DNA of 64,000 bases from Haloarcula sp. H-GB4 (GTDB lineage: Archaea; Halobacteriota; Halobacteria; Halobacteriales; Haloarculaceae). Where the stretch lies: contig NZ_JAVDDX010000001.1 in assembly GCF_030848575.1 (NCBI RefSeq), positions 372,001 to 436,000 on the forward strand, written 5' to 3'. Below the pieces are notes generated by a model. The model saw only the letters and a list, made by a program, of their open reading frames with translations. It was not told the DNA's origin and made no database searches. A program made the position numbers and the translations under genes. This document shows positions 8,669 through 18,332 of this stretch, in pieces; position 1 is the first letter of the stretch, and every line of letters begins with the position of its first letter.

Positions 8669-9469
8669 ATGACGCGGGCAGTGGCTGCTATCGTGACGCT
8701 CACGCTCGTCCTCGCTGGCTGTTCCGGGTTCGTCCAGCCGGACAGTCCAGAGACGGTCACACCGGCGGCGGTGCCGACTGACGGGGTCGGGTATCCGCCG
8801 GGCGTGAGCGACGACGCAGTGATTCCGTCAACGCTGGCCAGCGCTCACGAGCGGACACTTGCGACGACAAATTACACGCTGATCACTCGCCAGCGAGTCA
8901 CAGACCGCAACGGGACGTTACTCCGACGGTCAAACCATACGCGCTACGTTGCGGTGAACAAGACGACGTACGCAGGGCGGTTCCGACAGAACGGCACGGA
9001 ACTGAACACGTTCACTACCCGCATTGACTACTGGACCAACGGCTCCATCGTCGCGGCCCAGTACGACGAGCGAGTGAACCGCCGCAGCCAGGTCAAGTGG
9101 TCTGTCCCCGACGACGGCCCGGTTTCGGACCTCTCGGAGCGCCGGACGATCCGTGGGATCGGGGAAGCCGTCGACCTCTCCGTTGCCGACCGGAGTGATG
9201 GCGTCGTCGTCCTCGTCGGCACCCGCCTTAGCAACCCTGACAGACTCAACACACCGCTGTTCGTGAGCGACCCCCGCAACGTCTCCGTCCGACTCCGCGT
9301 CAATCACGATGGCACCGTTTCGGCGTTTCGGCTGGCTTTCGACGCTGAACGAAGCGACCGGCAGGTTCGTGTCACACAAGAGATGCGGCTACGACACATC
9401 GGGTCGACAACGGTGAGACAGCCGGAGTGGGTCGCCAATACGACCCAGCGGTCGCTTCAGGACTACTAG
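8669..9469 (+). CDS. Secreted haloarchaeal lipoprotein
   Basis: The 266-residue product starts with a short positively charged segment, a hydrophobic stretch and the lipobox LAGC (about residues 16-19). It is probably exported and lipid-anchored on the outer face of the membrane. The mature part is rich in Thr, Asn and charged residues with predicted beta strands. It matches a large haloarchaeal family of lipoproteins of unknown role (the DUF7537 type, from memory). An in-frame TTG lies just before the ATG used here. The gene converges on a small membrane-protein gene. Confidence 0.75.
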   Translation: MTRAVAAIVTLTLVLAGCSGFVQPDSPETVTPAAVPTDGVGYPPGVSDDAVIPSTLASAHERTLATTNYTLITRQRVTDRNGTLLRRSNHTRYVAVNKTTYAGRFRQNGTELNTFTTRIDYWTNGSIVAAQYDERVNRRSQVKWSVPDDGPVSDLSERRTIRGIGEAVDLSVADRSDGVVVLVGTRLSNPDRLNTPLFVSDPRNVSVRLRVNHDGTVSAFRLAFDAERSDRQVRVTQEMRLRHIGSTTVRQPEWVANTTQRSLQDY

Positions 9470-9471
9470 TC

Positions 9472-9495
9472 CGCCTGCAAAGAACAGATCAGGCG
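9472..9495. terminator. Hairpin between convergent genes
   Basis: The arms cgcctg and caggcg (6 base pairs, 12-base loop) lie just after the stop of the lipoprotein gene. The right arm covers two bases of the minus-strand stop codon of the next gene. A shared bidirectional terminator or 3'-end stabiliser is plausible, but no strong T-run follows. Confidence 0.35.
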
Positions 9496-9713
9496 CTACC
9501 GAGCGCGGGCAGTACCCGCCGTGAGCTGAGCATATAGCCAGCGTACAGGAGGACCAGACCCATGTACACCTCCCAGGCAGCGAACGCGGAGATGCCGCCG
9601 GACAGGTCGACGAGAGCGGCCTGTTCGGTGAGTGCTCCCCCTACAGTTAGCCCGGTTGCGAGAAGCGTCGAGAGCAGGAGTTCGAATAGTTCCGGAATCG
9701 ATTCTGAAACCAT
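9489..9713 (-). CDS. Small two-segment membrane protein
   Basis: A 74-residue protein with two hydrophobic segments (about 10-30 and 44-62) and a short Arg-containing C-terminal tail. The function is not recognised. Similar very small membrane proteins are common in haloarchaea. The stop overlaps a hairpin shared with the convergent lipoprotein gene. Confidence 0.55.
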   Translation of the reverse strand: MVSESIPELFELLLSTLLATGLTVGGALTEQAALVDLSGGISAFAAWEVYMGLVLLYAGYMLSSRRVLPALGSA

Positions 9714-9794
9714 GTATGCACAGATATCACTACGAATGCGCTTGTAGCTCTTTCGATCCGAGAAAGCTTAGTAGGCCCACGAGAACTGACTTGT

Positions 9795-10022
9795 ATGAGT
9801 CAAAACTGGAACGCGGACTACGCGACACTCGCAAAGCGCGGGTTCATGCTCGGGGCAGGGTTGTTCCTCCTCGGTATCGCAGGGGAAGTCGCTGGGGGCA
9901 CCGTTCTCGGGACGCTCCCTGCCTGGGGCGACACGCTGCTGGTCGACATAGAAATGCTCGGTATTCTCGTCGGGCTTCTCTCGCCGCTCGTGTTCGGTGT
10001 GGTTATGCCGCTGACCGAGTAA
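9795..10022 (+). CDS. Small two-segment membrane protein
   Basis: A 75-residue protein starting MSQNWNADYATLAKRGFMLG, with two hydrophobic segments (about 16-34 and 52-71). A TATA-like agcttagt sits about 27 bases before the ATG, indicating a leaderless transcript and supporting a real gene. It resembles a conserved haloarchaeal family of unknown function (possibly DUF7860). Nothing nearby suggests a partner. Confidence 0.65.
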   Translation: MSQNWNADYATLAKRGFMLGAGLFLLGIAGEVAGGTVLGTLPAWGDTLLVDIEMLGILVGLLSPLVFGVVMPLTE

Positions 10023-10162
10023 CGCTTCTCGGACCGGGTACGCTCCGTAGACAAAGGAAACCGATGAGTGACAGCTCTGTTCTATTGACAGACTCCGCGC
10101 CTGTCTCGTCGCTCTCGAGCTGTAATGTGCGATAAAAATGGAGCGTCTATGTAGTCAGCGCG

Positions 10163-10225
10163 ACTCGCTTATGCGAGTTTCTCGATATTCGCGCGGTGTA
10201 ACCGCGCGAGCCAGAGAAGTTGGCT

Positions 10226-10241
<16 letters not shown>
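10163..10241 (-). terminator. Three consecutive hairpins at the end of icd
   Basis: Three inverted repeats follow one another. 10213-10241 has arms agagaagttggc / gccagcttctct with one mismatch, and it contains the icd stop codon in the loop region. 10189-10209 has arms tcgcgcggt / accgcgcga, perfect. 10163-10178 has arms actcgc / gcgagt. The first hairpin would form in the icd message as it terminates. Together they look like a strong 3'-end structure for icd, with no obvious long T-run. Confidence 0.6.
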
Positions 10242-11488
<1,247 letters not shown>

Positions 11489-11638
11489 ATTCCGCCAATT
11501 GATAGTCGCCCCTAAAGGCGTGCCGCTTTGCCTCAGACGTGGTAACACAGCGCGTAAAGAAAGGTCACGACCGCACGCCGGCACGTCACTACCGCAACTG
11601 CCGGAGGTGATATGCCTTTCGTGTGTCAACGGGGCTGT

Positions 11639-12481
11639 ATGCACGTTATCGTCCACGGCGGCGCGGGCAGTCTCCCGGAGACACCGGCCACTCGGCAGGG
11701 AACCCTCACAGAGACCGCTGAACAGGCAACGGATGCAGAGGGTCCGATGGAGGCGGTGCTGGCCGCGCTTCGGCCGCTCGAATCCGACCCGGCGTTCAAC
11801 GCTGGCATCGGTGGAGCAATCCAGAGTGACGGCGAGGTCCGGACTGACGCTGGACTGATGACCGCCGACGGCCGGGTTGGAGCAGCGTGTGCAATGTCTG
11901 GCGTTGTACACGCCACGGATGTAGCCCGCACTGTGGCAACTGAGACGCCACACGTCCTGCTGGCCGGCAACGAAGCCGTTGACTTCGCGGCCGGCACAGG
12001 TGTCGAAACCGGCCGGGACCTCACGAATACAGAGACGCGACAGCGATACGAGCGTGCGGACCCGCCCGACGGTGGACCCGCCGACCACCTCGACTGGGTC
12101 CGTGAGCATTTCAGCGGCACTGACACCGTCGGTGCGGTCGCAACCGACGGGGACCGGCTTGCCGCGGCGACATCGACCGCCGGGCGCTGGTACGCGCTGG
12201 CCGGTCGAGTCGGCGATGTGCCACAGGTCGGCGCTGGCTTCTACGCGGACGACCGCGGTGGTGCGAGCGCGACCGGAGAGGGAGAAGCTATCGCCCGGTT
12301 CGGGTTGGCTCGCCGCGCTGTCGAACTCTTGGGCACGTACGGCCCGAAACAGGCCGCCGAAGAAGCAATCGCCGAGTTCGAAGACGCGACTGGCGGGCGT
12401 GCCGGCGTAATCCTTCTCGACCACGCCGGCCACACCGGAGCCGAACGGAACACTGCCGCAATGCAAACCGCGACGAGATAA
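11639..12481 (+). CDS. Isoaspartyl peptidase / plant-type L-asparaginase (Ntn hydrolase)
   Basis: The 280-residue precursor starts MHVIVHGGAGS, the classic N-terminus of the family. These proteins cut themselves before a catalytic threonine and hydrolyse beta-aspartyl dipeptides or asparagine. The cleavage-site region is seen as the Thr of SGTDTVGAVATD, followed by LAAATSTAGRWYALAGRVGD and QVGAGFYADD. The usual STGG is STAG here. ATG 11639 is chosen over 11612 because homology begins there and a TATA-like gatatgcc lies about 27 bases upstream. The role is probably peptide or damaged-protein turnover. Confidence 0.88.
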   Translation: MHVIVHGGAGSLPETPATRQGTLTETAEQATDAEGPMEAVLAALRPLESDPAFNAGIGGAIQSDGEVRTDAGLMTADGRVGAACAMSGVVHATDVARTVATETPHVLLAGNEAVDFAAGTGVETGRDLTNTETRQRYERADPPDGGPADHLDWVREHFSGTDTVGAVATDGDRLAAATSTAGRWYALAGRVGDVPQVGAGFYADDRGGASATGEGEAIARFGLARRAVELLGTYGPKQAAEEAIAEFEDATGGRAGVILLDHAGHTGAERNTAAMQTATR

Positions 12482-12524
12482 CCAGAGGGAAACCCCTTTG
12501 GCCGCCACCGACTAACCGGCGTGC

Positions 12525-13421
12525 ATGACTGACGTGGACTTCGATTCCGAGCAGTATGAGAAATGCCGCGAAGCGGGCGAAATTCTAGCACAGGTGCGCG
12601 ACGAGGCGGCAGAACGCGTCGAGGTGGGCGTCTCCCACCTCGAAGTCGCCCAGTGGGCCGAGGACAAGATCCGGGAGCTGGGCGGCGAGCCGGCGTTCCC
12701 GGTGAATATCTCCATCGACGAGGAGGCCGCTCACGCTACCCCTGAGCGCGACGACGACGCGACGTTCGGTGAAGAGATGGTTAACCTCGACATCGGCGTC
12801 CACGTCGACGGGTGGCTCGCCGACACCGCCGTGACGGTCGACCTCTCCGGGCAGGACGAACTCGCCAAAGCCCCCGAAGAGGCTTTGGACGCCGCGCTGG
12901 ACGTTGCCGGCCCGGGTGTTGACGTGGGCCAGATCGGCGCAGCCGTCGAAGAGGTTATCGAGGGATACGGCTACAACCCCGTCGTGAATCTCACCGGCCA
13001 CGGACTCGGTCACTGGGAGCAACACACATCGCCGAACATCCCGAACCGCGAAGTGGCACAGGGTGCGACACTCGACGTGGGCGACGTGGTCGCTATCGAG
13101 CCGTTCGCCACCGACGGCCGCGGCAAGGTGCAGGAAGGGGCCGACGAGGAGATTTTCGCCCTCGAACGGGAGGGGTCAGTCCGCAACCGGCAGGCCCGCC
13201 AGGTCCTCGAACAGATCACCGAGGAGTACCGTACGCTGCCGTTTGCCGCACGCTGGCTCGACTCGCCGCGAGCGGAGATGGCGCTTCGCCGCCTGAAACA
13301 GCAGGACATTGTCCACGGCTACCCAGTCCTCAAAGAGCAGGACGGCGCGTACGTCAGCCAGAAGGAACACACTGTCATCATCACCGAGGACGGCTGTGAA
13401 GTAACGACGCGCTCGCGGTAA
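12525..13421 (+). CDS. map: Methionine aminopeptidase, type II (archaeal)
   Basis: Map removes the initiator methionine from new proteins. The 298-residue protein has the metal ligands in order: Asp in VNLDIGVHVDGWLADTAVTV, His in LTGHGLGHWEQH, Glu in VAIEPFATDG, and the final Glu in the C-terminal IITEDGCEV. Length and the inserted helical region (about 215-265) fit the archaeal type II enzyme. It starts 44 bases after the isoaspartyl peptidase gene, so both peptide-processing genes may share a transcript. Confidence 0.95.
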   Translation: MTDVDFDSEQYEKCREAGEILAQVRDEAAERVEVGVSHLEVAQWAEDKIRELGGEPAFPVNISIDEEAAHATPERDDDATFGEEMVNLDIGVHVDGWLADTAVTVDLSGQDELAKAPEEALDAALDVAGPGVDVGQIGAAVEEVIEGYGYNPVVNLTGHGLGHWEQHTSPNIPNREVAQGATLDVGDVVAIEPFATDGRGKVQEGADEEIFALEREGSVRNRQARQVLEQITEEYRTLPFAARWLDSPRAEMALRRLKQQDIVHGYPVLKEQDGAYVSQKEHTVIITEDGCEVTTRSR

Positions 13422-13580
13422 CGCGATACGGCTTCGAACCTGCTGGGTGACATCGGGATACCGTTTTCGAGCAACGCCACCACTCTGCGAATAGTGGAAA
13501 GGGTGGAGTAGGGGGTGTGTGGCCACGCAGTCAGAGACCGCGTGGCGTATGGAAAGGTGGGGTGGGGGTGTGTGGGATGG

Positions 13581-13751
13581 TCAGGCGTTGTTCATCCGTG
13601 TCGACGTGGTTGTCCCACAGATTTGACACTCGCTAACCCGATACGGCTCCCGGGAAAACGCCGCGTTTTCGCGTTTATCGGACTCTGTCTGTATCTGGAC
13701 ACGCACGCCGTGCGGTGTTTCACGGTCACACGTGGTACAGTGTTCGGCCAT
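13581..13751 (-). CDS. Small zinc beta-ribbon protein (DUF7835-like)
   Basis: A 56-residue protein with two CxxC knuckles (HCTTCDRETPHGVRVQIQTE and SECQICGTTTSTRMNN), a compact zinc ribbon. ATG 13751 (MAEHCTTCDRET) is preferred because the fold starts there; a longer in-frame start upstream adds an unlikely hydrophobic leader. Small haloarchaeal zinc-finger proteins of this kind have been linked to regulation of growth and biofilm in Haloferax, but the role here is unknown. Confidence 0.75.
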   Translation of the reverse strand: MAEHCTTCDRETPHGVRVQIQTESDKRENAAFSREPYRVSECQICGTTTSTRMNNA

Positions 13752-13957
13752 GTCAACGCCGCCGTTTATCGCTGCCATCCCGTCTGATACAAGCCCGGTA
13801 GAGAGTATAAAAACCACCTTCAGTTCTGGTCCGTTCAGCACTGTTTATCGCAAGACGGAAGTCGATTTCTGCTGAAGGCGGCGTTAGGTAAGCCAAGAAT
13901 GTTTAAAAGATTCGCTAAGGCCACAGAATCCACTCAGGTTGCGTGAACGGCCAACAC

Positions 13958-13965
13958 TTTTATAT
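13958..13965 (+). promoter_or_regulatory. TATA box upstream of the HIT hydrolase gene
   Basis: The octamer tttatata is one of the best TATA boxes in the window and lies in an AT-rich 180-base spacer. Transcription would start near 13990, giving a leader of about 30 bases before ATG 14022. A second AT-rich stretch (tgtttaaaag, about 13899-13908) may be another promoter element. Confidence 0.6.
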
Positions 13966-14021
13966 ATGCGCTTCACAGCCACAGTCCTGCCGTTTTTGCT
14001 GATGGGTCAACAACTGGCGGT

Positions 14022-14558
14022 ATGGACAAGGTGTTTGCGCCGTGGCGCATCCAGTGGGTCGAGCGCAAGGAGACGAACCCAGATGTCGACTGCGTGTTCT
14101 GTGCGTTTCAGGCACAGGACGACGACCGGGCGAACAATCTCGTGGCACGAAGCGACCATGCCTTTGTCCTCCTGAACAACTATCCGTACAATCCCGGACA
14201 CGTGATGGTCATTCCCCACACCCACACCGGCGAGTACGGCGATCTCGACGACGAAACCTTGCTCGACCACGCTCGACTGAAACAGCGGACGTTCGACGCT
14301 CTCGAAACTGCGCTATCCCCGGATGCGTTCAACGCGGGGCTAAACCTCGGCGGAACGGCGGCTGGCGGCTCCATCGACGACCACCTCCATACCCACATTG
14401 TGCCGCGGTGGAACGGCGACACCAACTTCATGCCGGTCATCAGTGATACGAAAGTCATCGTCGAGGCTGTCGAAGAGACGTACGACCGGCTCTACGCTGC
14501 GTTCGCGTCACAAGACGGGACGACTGCTCCTGCGGATGGGGCTGTCCGAGTCGAGTAG
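14022..14558 (+). CDS. HIT-family hydrolase / Ap4A-type nucleotide hydrolase
   Basis: The 178-residue protein has the histidine-triad motif HLHTHIVPRW, in which the central His attacks nucleoside phosphates. It also has an upstream NPGHVMVIPHTHTGEYGDL and a CVFCAF knuckle that could bind zinc. The phrase GDTNFMPVISDTKVIVE after the triad is typical of the archaeal/actinobacterial branch related to Ap4A phosphorylase. It likely hydrolyses dinucleoside polyphosphates or AMP-adducts. The last 15 residues are a low-complexity tail. Confidence 0.9.
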   Translation: MDKVFAPWRIQWVERKETNPDVDCVFCAFQAQDDDRANNLVARSDHAFVLLNNYPYNPGHVMVIPHTHTGEYGDLDDETLLDHARLKQRTFDALETALSPDAFNAGLNLGGTAAGGSIDDHLHTHIVPRWNGDTNFMPVISDTKVIVEAVEETYDRLYAAFASQDGTTAPADGAVRVE

Positions 14559-14688
14559 ACCGGCTGTTCTGGCATCCAGCTAAGCTACGGTCTTCGCCGG
14601 TAGAACTGTGGTCAGACAGCCGATTTCCGGTAGCTGAAAAGCATCGGGTGGGCCTTTTTCAGTGGCCGTCAAACCGTCGTATGGTCCC

Positions 14689-15576
14689 ATGACCCAAGAA
14701 GGCCCTCCAAATCACGGCCAGCGTAATAAGTACCCGGCTCCATCCGGTCGCCGCCGCTTCGTCAAAGGACTGGTCGGCGCCAGTGCGCTGTCGGGGGTGA
14801 CAACCGTCGGTGGCCTCGCAGTCGACGCAACGACCGACCAAGGCGGCGTCGGTGGCGGTACCGTGTCCTATGTCGGCATCCGGAACATTGCTGGCCCGGC
14901 GAACCGACCGATGCCGATCGTCCCGCTGGAGATATCCGATGGCGCACTCCGCGGCATCTGGCCGTCCGTCTCAGAAGAAACAGCGGGCGGCGATACCTTC
15001 CGTATCGCCAAGGGCGAACTGGGCGGCGTGACGTACTCCCAGCAGTGGTTCCAGTACTGTGGGCTCGAAGTCGCTGCGGGACTCGAACCAGACCCCGAGC
15101 GCGATGGGTTCCTCAGGTCGAAGGCGACGTACGACTGGCAATCCGAGCTACGCGACGGCGATAAACTCCGTGTCGAGCACTTCGAGGACTACGAGTCGTG
15201 GGGAAACAACATCGGTAGCGACGGTCTCGGCAAGCCAGCGGTCGCGACCTGGCGCTCACAGGGCGAGGACGTCAAGGAGATTCAGGTTCAGGTACTCCGG
15301 ACACCTGCCGTCGCGAAGATGGTCGCCGGTGAAGACAAGTACGCCGACCTCGCCAGTGAGATACGTGAATTCATAGACGCGGCCACCGCCGAGGATTTCA
15401 TCGCATGGGTGAACCGCTGTACGCACCTCTGCTGTAATCCCGGGTACAAAAAGACGCCTGGAAGCGCGAAGTTCGAAGCCGCCGACAAGGTGTACTGTAA
15501 CTGCCACCAGTCGGTGTATGATCCGTTCTCACCAACGAAGGCAACCTTCGCGTCCCGGCCTCGGCCACAGGGATAG
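14689..15576 (+). CDS. Tat-exported Rieske [2Fe-2S] protein
   Basis: The 295-residue protein has a twin-arginine signal (RRRFVKGLVGASALSGV, about 21-37), so it is folded in the cytoplasm and exported. The Rieske ligands are in CTHLCC (C244, H246) and CNCHQS (C270, H273), with C249 and C272 placed to form the bc1-type disulfide. Such proteins are electron-transfer subunits of quinol oxidising complexes. The usual boxes read CTHLGC and CPCHGS, so this one is divergent. No cytochrome b gene is adjacent. ATG 14689 is used; an upstream in-frame GTG at 14662 would bury the signal. Confidence 0.88.
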   Translation: MTQEGPPNHGQRNKYPAPSGRRRFVKGLVGASALSGVTTVGGLAVDATTDQGGVGGGTVSYVGIRNIAGPANRPMPIVPLEISDGALRGIWPSVSEETAGGDTFRIAKGELGGVTYSQQWFQYCGLEVAAGLEPDPERDGFLRSKATYDWQSELRDGDKLRVEHFEDYESWGNNIGSDGLGKPAVATWRSQGEDVKEIQVQVLRTPAVAKMVAGEDKYADLASEIREFIDAATAEDFIAWVNRCTHLCCNPGYKKTPGSAKFEAADKVYCNCHQSVYDPFSPTKATFASRPRPQG

Positions 15577-15622
15577 GTCAGTGTCGAAGCGGCTTTGACG
15601 GCGGCCCGACAACGGGGGAGCA

Positions 15623-16537
15623 ATGTCACGCCGCGCGACGCTCAGGCGAGTCGGCCTGCTCGTTCTCGGCGTCAACCTTCTCCTCGTGCTGCTGAAAGCC
15701 GGCGTCTGGCTCACCACTGGAAGCTTCGCCGTCCAGTCCGAGGCGGTCAACAGCGCCGCCGACACCGCCTACTCGCTGGTCATCGTTGCCGGGCTGTACC
15801 TGACAACGCGCCCGCCGGACTTCGAGCACCCCCACGGCCACGAGCGTATCGAGCCGTTCGTCTCGCTGTTCGTCGCCGCGGGTATCTTCGCCGCTGGCGG
15901 GTTCGTCCTCTGGAACGCCGGGACCGCCCTGTTGACCGGGGACATCTCGGTGACACAGGGGCCAGCCGCTGTGCTCGTGCTCGCGTTCTCGGCCGTCGCG
16001 AAGTACGGGCTCTACCGGTACTGTCTCCGCGCGGGCACGGACCGTAACTCCCCGGCGCTCATTGCGACAGCGAAGGACAACCGTAACGACATCCTCACAG
16101 CAGGAGCGGCGCTGGTCGGCGTCGCCGGCGCGATGGCCGGCTACCCTATCGCCGACCCGCTGGCCGCACTCGTCGTCGCCATCGGCATCATCTACACTGG
16201 CATCGAGGTCGTGCAGGAAAACGTCACGTATCTTGTCGGCGGCGCACCGCCGGAGGACCTCCGGCGCGAAATACTCCGCTGTGCGCTGGACCACCCCAAG
16301 GTCCGAGGTGCACACGACGTCATCGCCCACTACGTCGGTCCTGAAATCGACGTGAGCCTTCACATCGAGGTGGAGGGCGACCTGACGCTGTTCGAGGCCC
16401 ACGACATCGAGACGGCGGTCATCAAGTCAATCGAGGAGCTTCCGGAGGTCGACGACGCGTTCATCCACGTTGACCCAAAGGAACTCGGCGAGTGGAAAGA
16501 CGACGAAGAAGTGGAACGGCTCGCTGACTTGGAGTGA
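15623..16537 (+). CDS. Cation diffusion facilitator (CDF) family transporter
   Basis: The 304-residue protein has about six membrane segments in the first 200 residues and a C-terminal cytosolic alpha/beta domain (from about 210), the normal CDF plan. CDF proteins export divalent metals in exchange for protons. The metal site in segment 2 reads SEAVNSAAD rather than the common aDg.HslaD. Segment 5 has AKDNRNDIL with the paired aspartates kept. This variation could shift metal preference (inference). The acidic end KDDEEVERLADLE is typical of haloarchaea. Confidence 0.88.
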   Translation: MSRRATLRRVGLLVLGVNLLLVLLKAGVWLTTGSFAVQSEAVNSAADTAYSLVIVAGLYLTTRPPDFEHPHGHERIEPFVSLFVAAGIFAAGGFVLWNAGTALLTGDISVTQGPAAVLVLAFSAVAKYGLYRYCLRAGTDRNSPALIATAKDNRNDILTAGAALVGVAGAMAGYPIADPLAALVVAIGIIYTGIEVVQENVTYLVGGAPPEDLRREILRCALDHPKVRGAHDVIAHYVGPEIDVSLHIEVEGDLTLFEAHDIETAVIKSIEELPEVDDAFIHVDPKELGEWKDDEEVERLADLE

Positions 16538-16570
16538 CGTTTTAATACCTGTCGTGCCATGCGATAGCAT

Positions 16571-16957
16571 ATGGGTGATGACTCATCGCGTAGCTGGCTC
16601 GCGCTTGGACGACTGTTGTTCGGCCTCGGTGTGGCCCTCCAAGCCGCTGAGGATTTCCGTGACATGGAGGATGCTATCGAGTATGCTGAGTCTGCGGGCG
16701 TCCCCGCACCGGACCTGCTGGCCCCGCTGGCCTCGGGAATGATGCTGGTCGGCGGGCTGGGGACGGCATTCTGGCGGCTCCCCCGTATTTCGACCGGTGC
16801 CGTCGCCACGTTTCTGGCCGTCGTCACGCCGACGATGCACGACTTCTGGAACGCCGACCCGGACAACCGGGGCGGCGAGCGCTTGGCTTTCTTCGGGAAC
16901 CTCGCGATGTTCGGCGCAGCGGTCACGTTCCTTCGCGAAGCCTATCGTAGCGACTGA
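16571..16957 (+). CDS. DoxX-like small membrane protein
   Basis: A 128-residue protein with four predicted membrane segments. The phrases LGRLLFGLGVALQAAEDF, GMMLVGGLGTAFWRLPR and PTMHDFWN are the DoxX pattern. DoxX proteins associate with respiratory or thiol-redox membrane complexes. A TATA-like gttttaat lies about 27 bases before the ATG, so this gene has its own promoter despite following the CDF gene closely. Confidence 0.75.
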   Translation: MGDDSSRSWLALGRLLFGLGVALQAAEDFRDMEDAIEYAESAGVPAPDLLAPLASGMMLVGGLGTAFWRLPRISTGAVATFLAVVTPTMHDFWNADPDNRGGERLAFFGNLAMFGAAVTFLREAYRSD

Positions 16958-16987
16958 GGGGCCGGTCGTTCTGACTGAAAATGTGAG

Positions 16988-17002
16988 CTGACGACCCGTC
17001 AG
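16988..17002 (-). terminator. Hairpin overlapping the stop codon of the methylthiotransferase gene
   Basis: The arms ctgacg and cgtcag form a perfect 6-base-pair stem with a 3-base loop. The minus-strand stop codon (16999-17001) is inside the stem. Just downstream in the transcript a short T-run (ACATTTTC) follows, consistent with termination. Confidence 0.5.
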
Positions 17003-18282
17003 TCCGCTATCTGCGCTCGCTCGACCGGCTCGCCAAAGGCGTACACGGTGTTGTGGCTCGTGATTTCCACGTCTACCGTGTCACCGATTTCGAGGCTGCG
17101 TTCCTGTGCGTCAGCGATGACGACCTGCCGGTAGGCCTCGTCGTAGCCAACCAGCGACTCGTCGGTGCCGTCCTCGACGAGCAACACCGAGGACGTGTGG
17201 CCGACCATCTCCTCGTAGGCCTCGGCCATCAGTTCCATCTTCGCCTCGCTCATTTCCTTCGAGCGGTCCTTCTTGATCTGGCCGCCGAGGCCCTTCATGT
17301 CGTCGGCGTCGGTACCGGGCCGCTTGGAGAAGCGCGTGACATTGATTTTCTCGGGGCGGGTCTCGCGAAGCAGCGCCATCGATTGCTCGTGGTCGGCCGG
17401 CTCCTCGGTCGGGAAGCCGACGATGAAATCAGTCGACAGCGTCCAGTAGTCCAGATGGTCGTCCAGCGTCTCAACGACCTCCAGATACTCCGAAACGGCG
17501 TGTTGCCGGCGCATGTCCGCCAGCACGTCGTCGCTGCCGGACTGGACCGGCGCGTGGATGAAGTTGTACAGTTCGTCGTGCTCGGCAAACACCGCTGCGA
17601 GTTCCTCACGGACGCCGTGGAGTCCCTTCGGGTTCGCCATGCCAACACGGACCCGGAAGTCGCCGTCGATGTCGGAACAGATGCGGTCCAGTAGCTCCGG
17701 CAGGAGGCTCGTCCCTTGGTTCGTATCCCAGCCGTAGACGCCCGTGTCCTGGCCGGTGATACGGACTTCCTTCGCGCCGGCGTGGACGAGCGCGCGAGCC
17801 TTCTCGACGTTTTCCTCGACCGAGGGTGATTCGATCCGCCCGGTCGCCTGCTTGGTGATGCAGTAGGAACAGTCCGACATACAGCCCCGGGCGATAGGGA
17901 GAATGCCAACGACGCCGTTGAGCACCGTTTCGGTATCCGGCGTGATCGTCGGGCACTCGCCGTTGAGGACGTACTGTGGAACGTCATCCCAGTGGAGCAC
18001 TTCGGCGTCGATGTCGGCGCTCTGGAACTCCTCGCCCTGTGCGAGCGCCATACAGCCCGTGATGACAAGGTCGGCCGGCGTTTCCTTGTCGAGTTCTTTG
18101 GCCCGTGCGAGCATGTTGCGTTCGGTCTTCTCAAGCACCGTGCAGGTGTTGAGTATCGCCACGTCGGCGGACTCCGGCCCGTCGGCGGGGTGGTGCCCGC
18201 CCTCCCGGAGCGCCTGCTCGATCTGCTGGGTTTCACCTCTGTTCGAGGTGCACCCGTACGTCTCGATGTGATACCGGGCCAT
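16999..18282 (-). CDS. tRNA t6A37 methylthiotransferase (MtaB/CDKAL1-type radical SAM enzyme)
   Basis: The 427-residue enzyme inserts a methylthio group into N6-threonylcarbamoyl-adenosine at tRNA position 37, which stabilises ANN-codon reading. It has the three N-terminal cluster cysteines (C11 in YGCTSN, C47 in LNTCTV, C77 in TGCMA), the radical-SAM triad CMSDCSYC (C134, C138, C141), and a C-terminal TRAM domain (about 360-420). The archaeal form is usually assigned to the e-MtaB group; the specificity is from family knowledge. A hairpin overlaps its stop codon. Confidence 0.9.
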   Translation of the reverse strand: MARYHIETYGCTSNRGETQQIEQALREGGHHPADGPESADVAILNTCTVLEKTERNMLARAKELDKETPADLVITGCMALAQGEEFQSADIDAEVLHWDDVPQYVLNGECPTITPDTETVLNGVVGILPIARGCMSDCSYCITKQATGRIESPSVEENVEKARALVHAGAKEVRITGQDTGVYGWDTNQGTSLLPELLDRICSDIDGDFRVRVGMANPKGLHGVREELAAVFAEHDELYNFIHAPVQSGSDDVLADMRRQHAVSEYLEVVETLDDHLDYWTLSTDFIVGFPTEEPADHEQSMALLRETRPEKINVTRFSKRPGTDADDMKGLGGQIKKDRSKEMSEAKMELMAEAYEEMVGHTSSVLLVEDGTDESLVGYDEAYRQVVIADAQERSLEIGDTVDVEITSHNTVYAFGEPVERAQIAD

Positions 18283-18332
18283 TCATTCAGATACTATCGC
18301 TAGGACGGCAAAAGGGCGACGGATTGGACCGG

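Noticed and set aside
11489-12508. Longer start for icd
   Set aside because: The extension is antisense to the isoaspartyl peptidase and is unlike any Icd N-terminus.
13428-13450. T-loop-like word ggttcgaagcc on the minus strand
   Set aside because: The flanking bases do not form a T stem or acceptor stem, so it is not a tRNA.
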